Shown here: positions 19,021-27,896 of the stretch, piece by piece
How the letters are laid out: every line of letters begins with the position of its first letter
Position numbering within the stretch: the stretch's first letter is position 1
Source of the DNA: Gammaproteobacteria bacterium
Lineage (GTDB): Bacteria > Pseudomonadota > Gammaproteobacteria > Pseudomonadales > Cellvibrionaceae
NCBI GenBank assembly: GCA_004172865.1
Contig: SEBV01000013.1
Span: 102,372-166,371, forward strand
Direction of reading: 5' to 3'
DNA length: 64,000 nt
Made by a program: the position numbers and the translations under genes
Notes under the pieces: model-generated
The model's database searches: none
Told to the model about the DNA's origin: nothing
The model's input: only the letters and a program-made list of their open reading frames with translations

Positions 19021-19168
19021 CTCGTTCCCTATCCGGGCGCCCCAAACTCCTTGCTTGGGAACGCATATATACACTCCCAAGCTGGAGCTTGGGAGCGAGG
19101 GGTGAAGTAAAAGGAATCGTCATCCCCGCAGGGGATACAGTACTCGTTCCCAAGCTCCAGCTTGGGAA
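19021..19168. repeat. pair of CTCGTTCCCAAGCT-type palindromes
   Basis: Two related palindromes lie between the permease and the second hydrolase. CTCCCAAGCT-GG-AGCTTGGGAG is at 19074-19095 and TTCCCAAGCT-CC-AGCTTGGGAA at 19147-19168. A degenerate copy (CTCGTTCCCT ... TTGCTTGGGAACG) is at 19021-19063. This palindrome type is a common dispersed repeat in bacteria. The hairpins could lower or protect downstream message within the operon. Confidence 0.8.
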
Positions 19169-19260
19169 TGCAGATTTACCTCTAGCTGGGGCTTACGCTG
19201 ATTTCGGTGGCCCCTTTTTTACTAACACTTATTGAACCCGACTCTTCCACCGGAGCCACT

Positions 19261-19941
19261 ATGACGACTTATCTCTCAAGCACTCCCTATCTCTGGCCGT
19301 ACGATGGCGATTTACGCCCGGAAAATACCGCGTTGATCATCATTGATATGCAAACGGATTTCTGCGGCGCGGGAGGTTATGTGGATAGCATGGGCTACGA
19401 TATCGGCCTTACGCGCGCGCCTATCGAACCGATCAAACAATTGCTCGCGGCTATGCGCGAAAAAGGCTTTCACATTATTCACACCCGCGAAGGTCATCGC
19501 CCCGACCTCGCGGATTTACCCGCTAACAAACGCTGGCGCTCGCGGCAAATAGGCGCAGGTATTGGCGATGAAGGACCCTGCGGCAAAATTCTGATTCGCG
19601 GTGAACCGGGCTGGGAAATTATTCCCGAACTCGCGCCCATTGAAGGCGAAATTATTATCGACAAGCCTGGCAAAGGTTCTTTTTACGCAACGGATTTGGA
19701 GCTGGTGCTACACACCAAAGGCATTCGCAATTTGATTCTCACCGGCATCACTACCGATGTCTGCGTGCACACCACCATGCGTGAAGCCAACGACCGCGGT
19801 TTTGAATGTGTGCTAGTCGCCGACTGTTGCGCGGCGACTGATCCCGCCAATCACAAAGCTGCACTAGCGATGATTCATATGCAAGGCGGCGTATTTGGCG
19901 CCGTCACAAAATCGACAGCTTTATTAGAAGCGCTTGCGTAA
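19261..19941 (+). CDS. biuret amidohydrolase-like cysteine hydrolase (BiuH family)
   Basis: 226 residues. The isochorismatase-like triad is present: Asp in IIIDMQTDF, Lys in DKPGKGSF and Cys in TTDVCVHTT. Long segments such as [34 protein letters not shown] and [11 protein letters not shown] are near-identical to Rhizobium biuret hydrolase as I remember it, so a BiuH-like reaction (biuret to allophanate plus ammonia) is the best guess. Allophanate would need a hydrolase encoded elsewhere. The ATG at 19261 follows GGAG; the upstream frame to 19207 crosses the repeat and is rejected as start. The cupin gene follows after 10 nt. Confidence 0.88.
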   Translation: MTTYLSSTPYLWPYDGDLRPENTALIIIDMQTDFCGAGGYVDSMGYDIGLTRAPIEPIKQLLAAMREKGFHIIHTREGHRPDLADLPANKRWRSRQIGAGIGDEGPCGKILIRGEPGWEIIPELAPIEGEIIIDKPGKGSFYATDLELVLHTKGIRNLILTGITTDVCVHTTMREANDRGFECVLVADCCAATDPANHKAALAMIHMQGGVFGAVTKSTALLEALA

Positions 19942-19951
19942 GGAGATAATT

Positions 19952-20299
19952 TTGGAAAACAAATTGGTGTGGAATAACCTGTTAAATATCACTTTCGATG
20001 CGCCGGAAATTAAATGGCAAGATTTTCGCGCAGGCGTAGATATTTTCCCGCTTTACGGCGATGACTCGCCGGGCTGTTCAAGCGCGCTACTTCGCTATCA
20101 TCCCGGCGCCCGCATTCCCAAACATTTACATGTCGGCACCGAGTTTTTAATGATTTTATGGGGCAGCCAATCCGACGAGCGCGGCCACTATAAAGCCGGC
20201 AGTCTTTTGATCAACCCTACCGATACCAGTCACGAAATTTTGAGCGAAGAAGGTTGTGTCGTGCTGGCAATTTGGGAAAAACCGGTTCGTTTTATATAA
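19952..20299 (+). CDS. ChrR-like cupin domain protein
   Basis: 115 residues, one cupin barrel. The metal-binding motif is visible as HLHVGTE followed downstream by the second motif around NPTDTSHEI. It resembles the cupin of anti-sigma factor ChrR without its zinc-binding N-terminal domain, so it is not an anti-sigma factor. TTG at 19952 is the likely start, since AAGGAG lies 6 nt upstream. It is the last gene of the cluster. A role as a small metal-dependent enzyme or ligand-binding protein for the ureide pathway is possible but unproven. Confidence 0.82.
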   Translation: MENKLVWNNLLNITFDAPEIKWQDFRAGVDIFPLYGDDSPGCSSALLRYHPGARIPKHLHVGTEFLMILWGSQSDERGHYKAGSLLINPTDTSHEILSEEGCVVLAIWEKPVRFI

Positions 20300-20577
20300 G
20301 CTGGATTTCATTCACCACAAGCTCTACTGCAGAATCACCTTACCTGCCAGCTTATCGCGGGCCGCTTAGCCTTACATTATCTCGTTAGCAAAATCCTGCG
20401 GGCTGCAAAATCTTAACTATACTGTCCCAGGTATATCAAAATTCCAACACCCAACTTCATAGACTCGACGCCAAAAAATTAACGATAAAAGCTTAAGATT
20501 ATTTATTGATTCCAATAATCTTTTTTGGCAATTGCATAGCTCAACTCTCGAGAACAACAGGGCAGTAAAATCACTCT

Positions 20578-21891
20578 ATGGCAAACCAACAAAGCGCAAA
20601 ATACCTATTCTGGAACAAACTTCTTCTGTGCGTTTTAGTCACAGTTATCGCTATGTATAGCCATCGCTTTTTCCCCGAAAAACATTTGAAAATTGCACCG
20701 AGCAAAGACGCAAATTTCTGGTTGTATGGCGATACCAATTCATCAGGCCAAACTGCCGTGCAATGGACCAACAAAGAAGAACTCGCGTGGATGTGCAATA
20801 TCGAAGTTGACGGCAACGATCATCACATTTGCGGATTTGGCATTTCTATCGGCGGAGGAATCGGTACAGAGGGAACCGATCTTTCCGGTTATGATCGTTT
20901 AAAATTTGACATGGAATATGAAGGCAGCGATCAAAGAATCAGAATTTATATTCGCAATTATCTCAAAGGTTTTTCCGATATTAATGCTGTTGAATCTCAG
21001 CAATTTATCAATTTATTAATTCCCACGAATGAGCTGGGGAAATCACTCACCATCGATTTTTCAAAATTTATGGTCGCAGAATGGTGGATAAGTGCGTACA
21101 ACGCGCCGCTGCAATTAATGTATCCCAGCCTTAAAAACGTAACGGTGTTAGGTGTGGATTTACACTATCCATCCACACCCGGAAAACATTATTACAAACT
21201 GAAAAATCTCGAAGTTGTCGGTTTGTGGATAAGCGTGGAGAAATGGTACCTCAGCATATTAATTTTTTGGATTATCGTTATTTTAGTAAACGGCGCGATT
21301 AGTTTTTGGCAATTCAAAAGAAAATTTGAGACTGAACACCAACAACTTGAAGAATTAAAAGTGTCGAGTTCAACCCTGGAAAATGAATCCAAACATTATC
21401 GCCAACTTTCCATTACCGATCAATTAACCGGGCTCATGAGCAGACACGGCCTCAATGAATTTATTGAGCATTATTTTCCCACTGCATCGCCACAAAAATT
21501 GTCGATCATGATTGCCGACATAGATTTCTTTAAAACCATCAACGATAAATACGGCCATGTGTATGGTGACCTCGTATTGAAAACAATTGGCTCAACGATC
21601 CAGGCAACCATCGCATCAAATGATGTTGCAGCGCGTTGGGGCGGCGAAGAATTTGTTATTTTGTCGTTTGATGTGGGCCAAACTGATGTACTTGAACAAG
21701 CGGAGAAAATTCGCATCGCCGTGGAGAATTTGGAGTTCAGTGAGATTCCCGGCATGCACACCAGCATTAGTATTGGAGTTGGGATTTTGAAAGAGTCCGA
21801 AAGCTTCCTGCGGCTTTTTGAACGCACCGATGCAGCGCTTTATCAGGCCAAAAATAACGGCCGCAATCAGGTTTCCTTTGCCGAGGATTAA
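20578..21891 (+). CDS. membrane diguanylate cyclase with periplasmic jelly-roll-like sensor
   Basis: 437 residues. One membrane segment (about 9-26) precedes a periplasmic domain of about 190 residues. A second segment (about 222-243), a short coiled coil (250-280) and a C-terminal GGDEF domain (about 283-437) follow, with active site RWGGEEF. The periplasmic part (FWLYGD, LSGYDRLKFDMEYEGSDQRIRIYIRNY, LGVDLHYPS) has the character of carbohydrate-binding-module or CIA30-like jelly rolls, suggesting sugar or polymer sensing. The RxxD inhibition site is absent. It is a likely c-di-GMP synthase. The ribosome binding site is weak. The 278 nt before it hold nothing I can identify. Confidence 0.9.
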   Translation: MANQQSAKYLFWNKLLLCVLVTVIAMYSHRFFPEKHLKIAPSKDANFWLYGDTNSSGQTAVQWTNKEELAWMCNIEVDGNDHHICGFGISIGGGIGTEGTDLSGYDRLKFDMEYEGSDQRIRIYIRNYLKGFSDINAVESQQFINLLIPTNELGKSLTIDFSKFMVAEWWISAYNAPLQLMYPSLKNVTVLGVDLHYPSTPGKHYYKLKNLEVVGLWISVEKWYLSILIFWIIVILVNGAISFWQFKRKFETEHQQLEELKVSSSTLENESKHYRQLSITDQLTGLMSRHGLNEFIEHYFPTASPQKLSIMIADIDFFKTINDKYGHVYGDLVLKTIGSTIQATIASNDVAARWGGEEFVILSFDVGQTDVLEQAEKIRIAVENLEFSEIPGMHTSISIGVGILKESESFLRLFERTDAALYQAKNNGRNQVSFAED

Positions 21892-21987
21892 CTACTCAAT
21901 TAAGAACGCTCGAAACTTGCGTGTGCAAGATTTACAAATCAAAGAACTGTAGTGTGATGCTTGTTGATAGTTAACATTTTAGATTTC

Positions 21988-22021
21988 GTGGCAGCTTATA
22001 AAAATATTTATAAGCTGCCAC
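21988..22021. terminator. bidirectional hairpin between convergent genes
   Basis: GTGGCAGCTTATAAA and TTTATAAGCTGCCAC form a near-perfect stem between the convergent diguanylate cyclase and metY genes. No long T run is attached, so it may act as a processing or protection hairpin. Confidence 0.65.
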
Positions 22022-22054
22022 AGAATTTACTGTCTTTAAAATCAAATTTAAATA

Positions 22055-23344
22055 TTAAACCGCTGCTAACGCCTGTTCTAAATCCGCTAGCAAATCATCA
22101 ATATGTTCAATACCAATACTCAAACGAACCGTGTCTTCACTGATGCCTGATTTTTCCAATTCTTCTGGCGATAATTGGCGATGCGTTGTGGATGCAGGAT
22201 GAGTCGCCAAAGATTTGGAATCACCAATATTTACCAAGCGAGTAAATAACCTAAGCGCATCCAAAAAGCGTGCACCAGCAATGCGACCTTCATCAGACTT
22301 CACACCAAACGTTAATAAGCCCGATGGTTTTCCATCGAGATATTTTTGGGCGAGTTCGTAATAAATGTTATCCGGCAGGCCTGCATAATTTACCCAAGCC
22401 ACTTTTGCATGGGATTGCAAATACTCAGCAATGCGCTGGGTATTTTCGGTAATGCGATCAATCCGCAGCGAAAGCGTTTCAATTCCCTGCAAAATTAAAA
22501 ACGCATTGAAGGGCGAAAGTGCAGCGCCGGTATTGCGTAAAGGCACAACACGCGCACGACCAATATAGGCAGCTTCACCCAAGGCTTCGGTGTAGACAAC
22601 ACCGTGGTAACTTACATCCGGCTCGTTTAAACGCTTAAAGCGTTCTTTATGTTTTGCCCACGGAAATTTACCGGAATCTACAATCGCACCGCCAATACTT
22701 GTGCCGTGACCGCCCAAATATTTTGTCAGTGAATGTACAACAATATCCGCACCGTGTTCGATGGGGCGCAACAAATAAGGTGTAGCAACTGTGTTATCAA
22801 CAATCAACGGAATGCCATGTCTATGCGCAATTTCCGCAAGCGTGGCAATATCAGTTACGTTGCCTTGCGGGTTGCCAAGGGACTCGACAAAAATTGCTTT
22901 GGTGCGTTCATCAATTAAAGGTTCAAAACTGGAAGGATCGCGGTGATCTGCAAAACGAGTAGTAATGCCAAATTGCGGAAAAGTATGCGCAAATAAATTA
23001 TAAGTTCCGCCATACAAAGCCGTTGAAGAAACAATATTATCGCCCGCCTCCGCAATCGTTTGAATAGCATAAGTTACTGCTGCTTGACCGGACGCTAGTG
23101 CAAGTGCTGCAAGCCCACCTTCCAACGCAGCAATTCTTTTTTCGAGCACGTCATTGGTGGGATTCATAATGCGCGAATAAATATTTCCTGCAACTTTCAA
23201 GTCAAATAAATCCGCACCGTGTTGAGCATTATCAAATGCATAAGCCACCGTTTGATAGATAGGAACAGCAGCAGCCCTAGTGGTTGGGTCTGGCGAATAA
23301 CCGGCATGAACAGAGAGTGTTTCGAATTTCCAATTTTCAGACAT
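22055..23344 (-). CDS. metY: O-acetylhomoserine sulfhydrylase
   Basis: 429 residues, a PLP enzyme of the Cys/Met metabolism family. It makes homocysteine from O-acetylhomoserine and sulfide, a direct sulfurylation route to methionine. The PLP lysine sits in HSLTKYLGGHGT near residue 210, and YSRIMNPTNDVLEKRIAALEGG near the N-terminus is typical of MetY rather than MetB. Length and insertions fit MetY. It appears monocistronic. Confidence 0.95.
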   Translation of the reverse strand: MSENWKFETLSVHAGYSPDPTTRAAAVPIYQTVAYAFDNAQHGADLFDLKVAGNIYSRIMNPTNDVLEKRIAALEGGLAALALASGQAAVTYAIQTIAEAGDNIVSSTALYGGTYNLFAHTFPQFGITTRFADHRDPSSFEPLIDERTKAIFVESLGNPQGNVTDIATLAEIAHRHGIPLIVDNTVATPYLLRPIEHGADIVVHSLTKYLGGHGTSIGGAIVDSGKFPWAKHKERFKRLNEPDVSYHGVVYTEALGEAAYIGRARVVPLRNTGAALSPFNAFLILQGIETLSLRIDRITENTQRIAEYLQSHAKVAWVNYAGLPDNIYYELAQKYLDGKPSGLLTFGVKSDEGRIAGARFLDALRLFTRLVNIGDSKSLATHPASTTHRQLSPEELEKSGISEDTVRLSIGIEHIDDLLADLEQALAAV

Positions 23345-23606
23345 AAGGAGTTCCTACTATTATTTAAATGATGAACATCAATGCGATAACCCGGCGCTGA
23401 ATACACTTAGTTGATTTCAGCGAAGTGAGCAGAATGTAGAAATTTGACAACTCACGTCCAATCTTTTTTTCGCATTAGCTTATAACGCGAATTTAATGAC
23501 TATCAAACGAACATCAAGTTCAATACTCAAAGTCGGGTTTTGAATTGGATTTTATTTTTTAAAGTGAAAGGAGAAAACCGGATTGCTCCAGCCTTCTCCC
23601 GAATTT

Positions 23607-26468
23607 TTAATAGAATTTATTGTTAATACTCACACCAACCCAACGCGGTTCACTTGGCGAATAACTATTCCAATCATAGAGGCTACCGTAATCAACATCG
23701 AAAAGATTGCGTGCGATAAGTGTTATATCAAAACGTTTACCCTGAGTTGACAATCCAATTGCAAGATCCGTTACACCGTAACCATCCTGTTTTGCGTAAC
23801 GTGATAAGGTTGAACTCGGGTTAAAACTGCTGACGTAATTGTAATTAATACTGGTGTGGAATTCCTTATCATTAAATACCGGAATTACATTGTTAATAGA
23901 AACGTTGTAAGAAATTTTAGAAGCGCCTGCAATAGTTCTTCCACTAATATCGTAATAGGGAACCGCTTTTGAATCTCCACCTAACTCCGGTGGTTTTCCT
24001 GAAAATTTAAAATCATCGTAACGTGGGTCGCTATAAGCACCGGCGAATCTCAGCGTGGTGTTGCCAAAACTATAAGATGCGTCAAGCTCTACACCTTTCG
24101 CGATAATTTTTGGAACATTGCCTAAACCAGAGGTGTACGCGGGCTTATTGTCAGCATTAGCGATAGTTTGCGCTTCATCGTAATAATAAGTTGTTTGAAT
24201 ATAATTGCTGATGTCTAAATAATACAAACTGGTGTTCACAATTAGTTTGTTATTCAACAAACTGGATTTCAAACCAATTTCGTAGTTATCAGTTTTTTCT
24301 GGTTCAGTTAGCGCAGATTTACCACCGCTTTTTGTAGCGCCAACAATTTGCGATACTCCCGCTTTTTCGCCGTGTTGCCACGCAAAATAGACGGTGTAAT
24401 TTTCATTGAGTTTATAGCTCGGGCTAATGTCGGCGTTTTTCAATACTTCATCAAATGGCGCGGCCTCCGTATCTGCATACACGCTGCCAATACGCCCGGC
24501 ACGAATTCCTTTTGCTTGAGCGACTTGATTTTTTTGCTGAGCGGTGAGATTTCCATAACCAGTCACTTTAAAATATTTGAGTGCAACAGCATCAGCCAGC
24601 GCAAGTTGAGCCGCAGTATTTTTAGTGGGATCAACCACACCTGCTGAATCACTATTAAACCCACCGAGCTGTATGTTGTTCACGGAAACAGGATTTAACT
24701 CAGGTGCAAAACCTTGATGTGAAACATAACTGGTCGAATGCAATTGTTGGCTATGTTCATCCGAAATTCGTAACCCAAAATCAACGGTCGCTGCATCGGT
24801 AACATGCCATTTAATATCTCCAAACCAGGCTAACTTATCGCCTTCGGTTTTACTGTAAGTGGCGATATTAATTCGATCCACAGAATTCACTAATAAATAA
24901 CGCCCTGATGCATCAACATCCAACGCATTATATTGCGTGGTAGTTGCATAAAACGCACCTGCATCTGAACCGTAACGCGTGCCCCAACCGGGTTGGCCAC
25001 TTAATGCTTGTGTACTTAGATAGTAGAGACCAGTTTTATAATTGAAATCGCTTTCGGTGCTGGAAGCGATGCTAAGCTCCTGACTGAATTGTTTGTAATA
25101 AGTCCAGGCTTGCGAAGGCTCGCGCATGATGTCGAAAATATCACGTAGGCCTGTGTTTTTACCGTGCCACTGGAATTTATATTCACGCCATGCGGTAATT
25201 GAATTTAGTGTGTAATCGCCAAGAACCCAATTCAACTCCGTTGAAAGTCCGCCGGTATTTCTTTCAGGCGGCGGACCATCGCTGCGTTCAATGCGATCTT
25301 TTTTTCCATCGGCATCGAGATAACTATAACTTGTATCTTGCTGAAACCAAGGACGAGAAAGGCGTCCGGCATTTTCCAATTTTTGATCGACTGGGATGCG
25401 GTTCCCATTTGCATCCAGCGTGTCGTAATAATCCGGAGTTGCACGCGAAAATGCGCCGAAAGATGACGAACCAGATTCTGCGCCTTTAGGAGTAAAGTCT
25501 GCTGAAAATCTCGCGGTGAAATCTGCGTTTGGCGTTAATAAAAATTGAATTTTTGCAGAAGTGCGATCTTTGTTGTAAAGCGATTGGCTGATGTCATATT
25601 GATTGATATAGGGGCCATCTGCCTCTTCGCGAAGAAATGTTACGCGATACGCCAGCAAATCATCAATTACCGAGCCACCTAATGCTGCACGCGTAAGCAA
25701 CGTATTGCGTTGACCGTATTCCACAGCGGCTTCGGCTTCATCCGTAAAACTTGGGGCTTTGGTATGGAAGGTGATGCGCCCGTAATTTGAACCTAAACCG
25801 CCTTTGCTTCCTTGCGCGCCGCGCGCAACGTCTACGGACTCCAAATCATAAAAATTAAAACTACCCGCCATATCGGTGAATGCGTAACTCACTCCATCTA
25901 CACTCACGCCTATGCCGGGATCTTGCGGGCTACCACCGGGGTAACCAATTCCGCGAATCGAAAGGTTTTGGCCAGTCACCAAACCCGTTGCGCCTGCGAT
26001 ACGAATATTGCCTAATTTTTTTAATACATCTTGAAAGCGAGATGTTTCAAATTTTTCAAGCTCCTCACCCGATACGACTGAAATAGAAACCGGCGTTTCT
26101 TTAACTGCAGCTAGCGGTGTGGTTTTTTGCGCGACTACTACAATTTCTGAGGCATTGCGCAAATCGATATTTTTAGCGAGAGATTGCTGTTCAATAACAG
26201 AATCGGATTTTCTCTCAAGAATTTCTTTATCATTTATTGCAACTACATTTTCGGGTTGCTTATCAGTGTTTTGCTTTAGCGCTAAAATTTCCTGTTTAAG
26301 TTGTGCAACTTCGGCTTGCAATTCGACAACAGATTTTTCATTTTCTACAGCCAATACCGATGGCGATAAAAGCGCAATATAACCAGCAACAATTCCTAAC
26401 AATAATTTAAAATTAATTATAAGGTTATAGCGTTTTTCCGATGTAAATTTTTCAATACCACGACTCAT
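23607..26468 (-). CDS. TonB-dependent receptor with N-terminal coiled coil (receptor 1)
   Basis: 953 residues from the ATG at 26468, which follows AGGAG; an upstream in-frame ATG at 26549 is less likely. A signal peptide (about 15-38) precedes a coiled-coil stretch (VVELQAEVAQLKQEILALKQ). A plug domain follows (about 85-220; PVSISVVSGEELEKF, SIRGIGYPGG), then a 22-strand-type barrel ending in a terminal aromatic residue (FY). The coiled coil before the plug is unusual and occurs in some IPR-rich Cellvibrionales and sphingomonad receptors. It is paralogous to receptor 2 at 28877 (shared HGEKAGVSQIVGATK). Substrate unknown. Confidence 0.93.
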   Translation of the reverse strand: MSRGIEKFTSEKRYNLIINFKLLLGIVAGYIALLSPSVLAVENEKSVVELQAEVAQLKQEILALKQNTDKQPENVVAINDKEILERKSDSVIEQQSLAKNIDLRNASEIVVVAQKTTPLAAVKETPVSISVVSGEELEKFETSRFQDVLKKLGNIRIAGATGLVTGQNLSIRGIGYPGGSPQDPGIGVSVDGVSYAFTDMAGSFNFYDLESVDVARGAQGSKGGLGSNYGRITFHTKAPSFTDEAEAAVEYGQRNTLLTRAALGGSVIDDLLAYRVTFLREEADGPYINQYDISQSLYNKDRTSAKIQFLLTPNADFTARFSADFTPKGAESGSSSFGAFSRATPDYYDTLDANGNRIPVDQKLENAGRLSRPWFQQDTSYSYLDADGKKDRIERSDGPPPERNTGGLSTELNWVLGDYTLNSITAWREYKFQWHGKNTGLRDIFDIMREPSQAWTYYKQFSQELSIASSTESDFNYKTGLYYLSTQALSGQPGWGTRYGSDAGAFYATTTQYNALDVDASGRYLLVNSVDRINIATYSKTEGDKLAWFGDIKWHVTDAATVDFGLRISDEHSQQLHSTSYVSHQGFAPELNPVSVNNIQLGGFNSDSAGVVDPTKNTAAQLALADAVALKYFKVTGYGNLTAQQKNQVAQAKGIRAGRIGSVYADTEAAPFDEVLKNADISPSYKLNENYTVYFAWQHGEKAGVSQIVGATKSGGKSALTEPEKTDNYEIGLKSSLLNNKLIVNTSLYYLDISNYIQTTYYYDEAQTIANADNKPAYTSGLGNVPKIIAKGVELDASYSFGNTTLRFAGAYSDPRYDDFKFSGKPPELGGDSKAVPYYDISGRTIAGASKISYNVSINNVIPVFNDKEFHTSINYNYVSSFNPSSTLSRYAKQDGYGVTDLAIGLSTQGKRFDITLIARNLFDVDYGSLYDWNSYSPSEPRWVGVSINNKFY

Positions 26469-26654
26469 GATAGCTCCTTGAGGATTATTAACCAACCCAA
26501 CACCATGAGCGAAAACCATGCCAGATAAAATAATAAAATTTAGTTGCATTAATTTTTTATCTGATTTTTAAATAAAACACTGTAAAAAAAGCATTAATAT
26601 TTTTTAGTTTTATTTCGGGGCTAAATTTATTTATCAACAAGAAAATGAAAATAC

Positions 26655-26678
26655 AAATAAACTGTTGTTTTTTTAATT
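26655..26678. promoter_or_regulatory. motif shared with the receptor 2 upstream region
   Basis: AAATAAACTGTTG followed by T-rich sequence and TAATT lies about 190 nt upstream of receptor 1. A near-copy, AAATAAACTGATGTTTTAAT, is at 31823-31842, about 300 nt upstream of receptor 2. It may be a common regulatory site for the twin locus. The rest of the AT-rich 445-nt gap (26469-26913) holds only the terminator at 26842. Confidence 0.35.
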
Positions 26679-26841
26679 GCGCAGGTGTATCTATAAAAGC
26701 AACTGCTACTTTTTACTAATTCCATGAAATTCAATGTAAATAATGAAACGCTATAAATTAGTGCGTTTGATGAATTTCAATATCAGTATTTTTAGAGGGA
26801 ATTTATAATTTGAAGTGGAATTAATTTTTATAGCTTTGAAG

Positions 26842-26877
26842 AGAGCTACTGATTTTGGATTTTAAATCAGTAGCTCT
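26842..26877 (-). terminator. hairpin after the secreted-protein gene
   Basis: AGAGCTACTGATTT and AAATCAGTAGCTCT form a 14-bp perfect stem, 37 nt past the stop of the gene at 26914 on the minus strand. It is followed on that strand by TTCAAAGC rather than a T run. Confidence 0.65.
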
Positions 26878-26913
26878 AGGGACTAGCGGATATAAATAAA
26901 TTACAACATCGAA

Positions 26914-27888
26914 TTATTTACCAGCGGAAACGTGTGCGTGACCGTTATTAAACTCAATACATGCACGCTCTTCATCATTTTCAATAATAACTTCCTTGCC
27001 AGCGTGTTTAGCTTTGTGTACGGCGTATACAACAGCTTTCGGCTCATCAGTTTCTGTGTATTTGCGTTCCGCAACAGTTACGGTAAATGGCCGCGTATAA
27101 ACTGTCGGGTCGGAGATTTCGGCAATGTAGTTGTAGCGTTTGCCATCTTTATCAAATACATAACGCTCTTTGATTTGTACATTTTCGCTCGCGAATTCTC
27201 CGGTTCTTCCGTATTTGGATTTCCCATTGTAATTGCTGATATCGACTACCAACGTATTGCCTTCCCAATGCCCACGTGAATCACCATTCCACAATTTAAT
27301 ATTGCCTGGCAAATGCGGTTTTCCATCTAAATGAATAATGCGATTGCCTTGGTCAAATAAAAATACTATGTAACCCGGATATTGCAAAATTTCGTGACCA
27401 TGCATATATAGAGCTTGCGGAATACCTTGGGGTGCACAACGAGCCAAGGGATCAATAAATTCTGGTCGGATCGGATTTGCATAATAAAGTTGATATTCTT
27501 TTACTTTCGCAAGCGCCCAGGGTTGAAACGGAACTTGTCCATCTGCAGGATCACTAACGCGACTTGGCGTGCGCTCTTCACGCGGTGGTAATTTGCGCGG
27601 CTTGTCTCCAGTTGAAACACCATCTGGATCAGTGAAATTTAAATAACTGCCAAAAGTTGCGCCCCAATGCCCGCCAACATCTGGTTGACCATCTTCCAAT
27701 TTCGGGCCGGTCCATTTTCCTGATGGAATTTTCGGAATGGATTTATCTTCTTTCGCCGCGGATGATGCTGACGATGATTGTTGCGCTGCAACTGCTGGGG
27801 TTTGCGCATAACTGAGATGTGTAACTGAAACAAGCGAACCTACAAATAGGCTTGCTAAAGTAATTTTACCGATCAATAACTTTTTCAT
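26914..27888 (-). CDS. secreted protein of the GDSRGxWxG family, paralogue 1
   Basis: 324 residues with a signal peptide (about 1-28, cut after SYA) and a low-complexity Gln/Ser/Ala spacer. The mature part has GDSRGHWEGNTLVVDISNYNG, split around residue 205, and ends in ISDPTVYTRPFTVTV, a pattern common in uncharacterised secreted proteins of Acidobacteria and Cellvibrionales, often annotated as hypothetical. It is paralogous to the next gene upstream (27897). AGGAGG before the ATG is strong, and the spacing to that gene is 8 nt, so the two are cotranscribed. Function unknown; the neighbouring receptors suggest a role in binding or processing their substrate. Confidence 0.82.
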   Translation of the reverse strand: MKKLLIGKITLASLFVGSLVSVTHLSYAQTPAVAAQQSSSASSAAKEDKSIPKIPSGKWTGPKLEDGQPDVGGHWGATFGSYLNFTDPDGVSTGDKPRKLPPREERTPSRVSDPADGQVPFQPWALAKVKEYQLYYANPIRPEFIDPLARCAPQGIPQALYMHGHEILQYPGYIVFLFDQGNRIIHLDGKPHLPGNIKLWNGDSRGHWEGNTLVVDISNYNGKSKYGRTGEFASENVQIKERYVFDKDGKRYNYIAEISDPTVYTRPFTVTVAERKYTETDEPKAVVYAVHKAKHAGKEVIIENDEERACIEFNNGHAHVSAGK

Positions 27889-27896
27889 AAAACCTC

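Noticed and set aside
18490..19080. 196-residue minus-strand frame opposite the permease
   Set aside because: Shadow of the permease codons continuing into the repeat; no start signal and no plausible protein features.
19207..19260. Upstream extension of the second cysteine hydrolase
   Set aside because: The added residues come from sequence next to the repeat and do not match the family; ATG 19261 has a GGAG.
19952..20299. ChrR anti-sigma factor
   Set aside because: Only the cupin part is present; the zinc-binding anti-sigma domain is missing and no sigma factor gene is adjacent.
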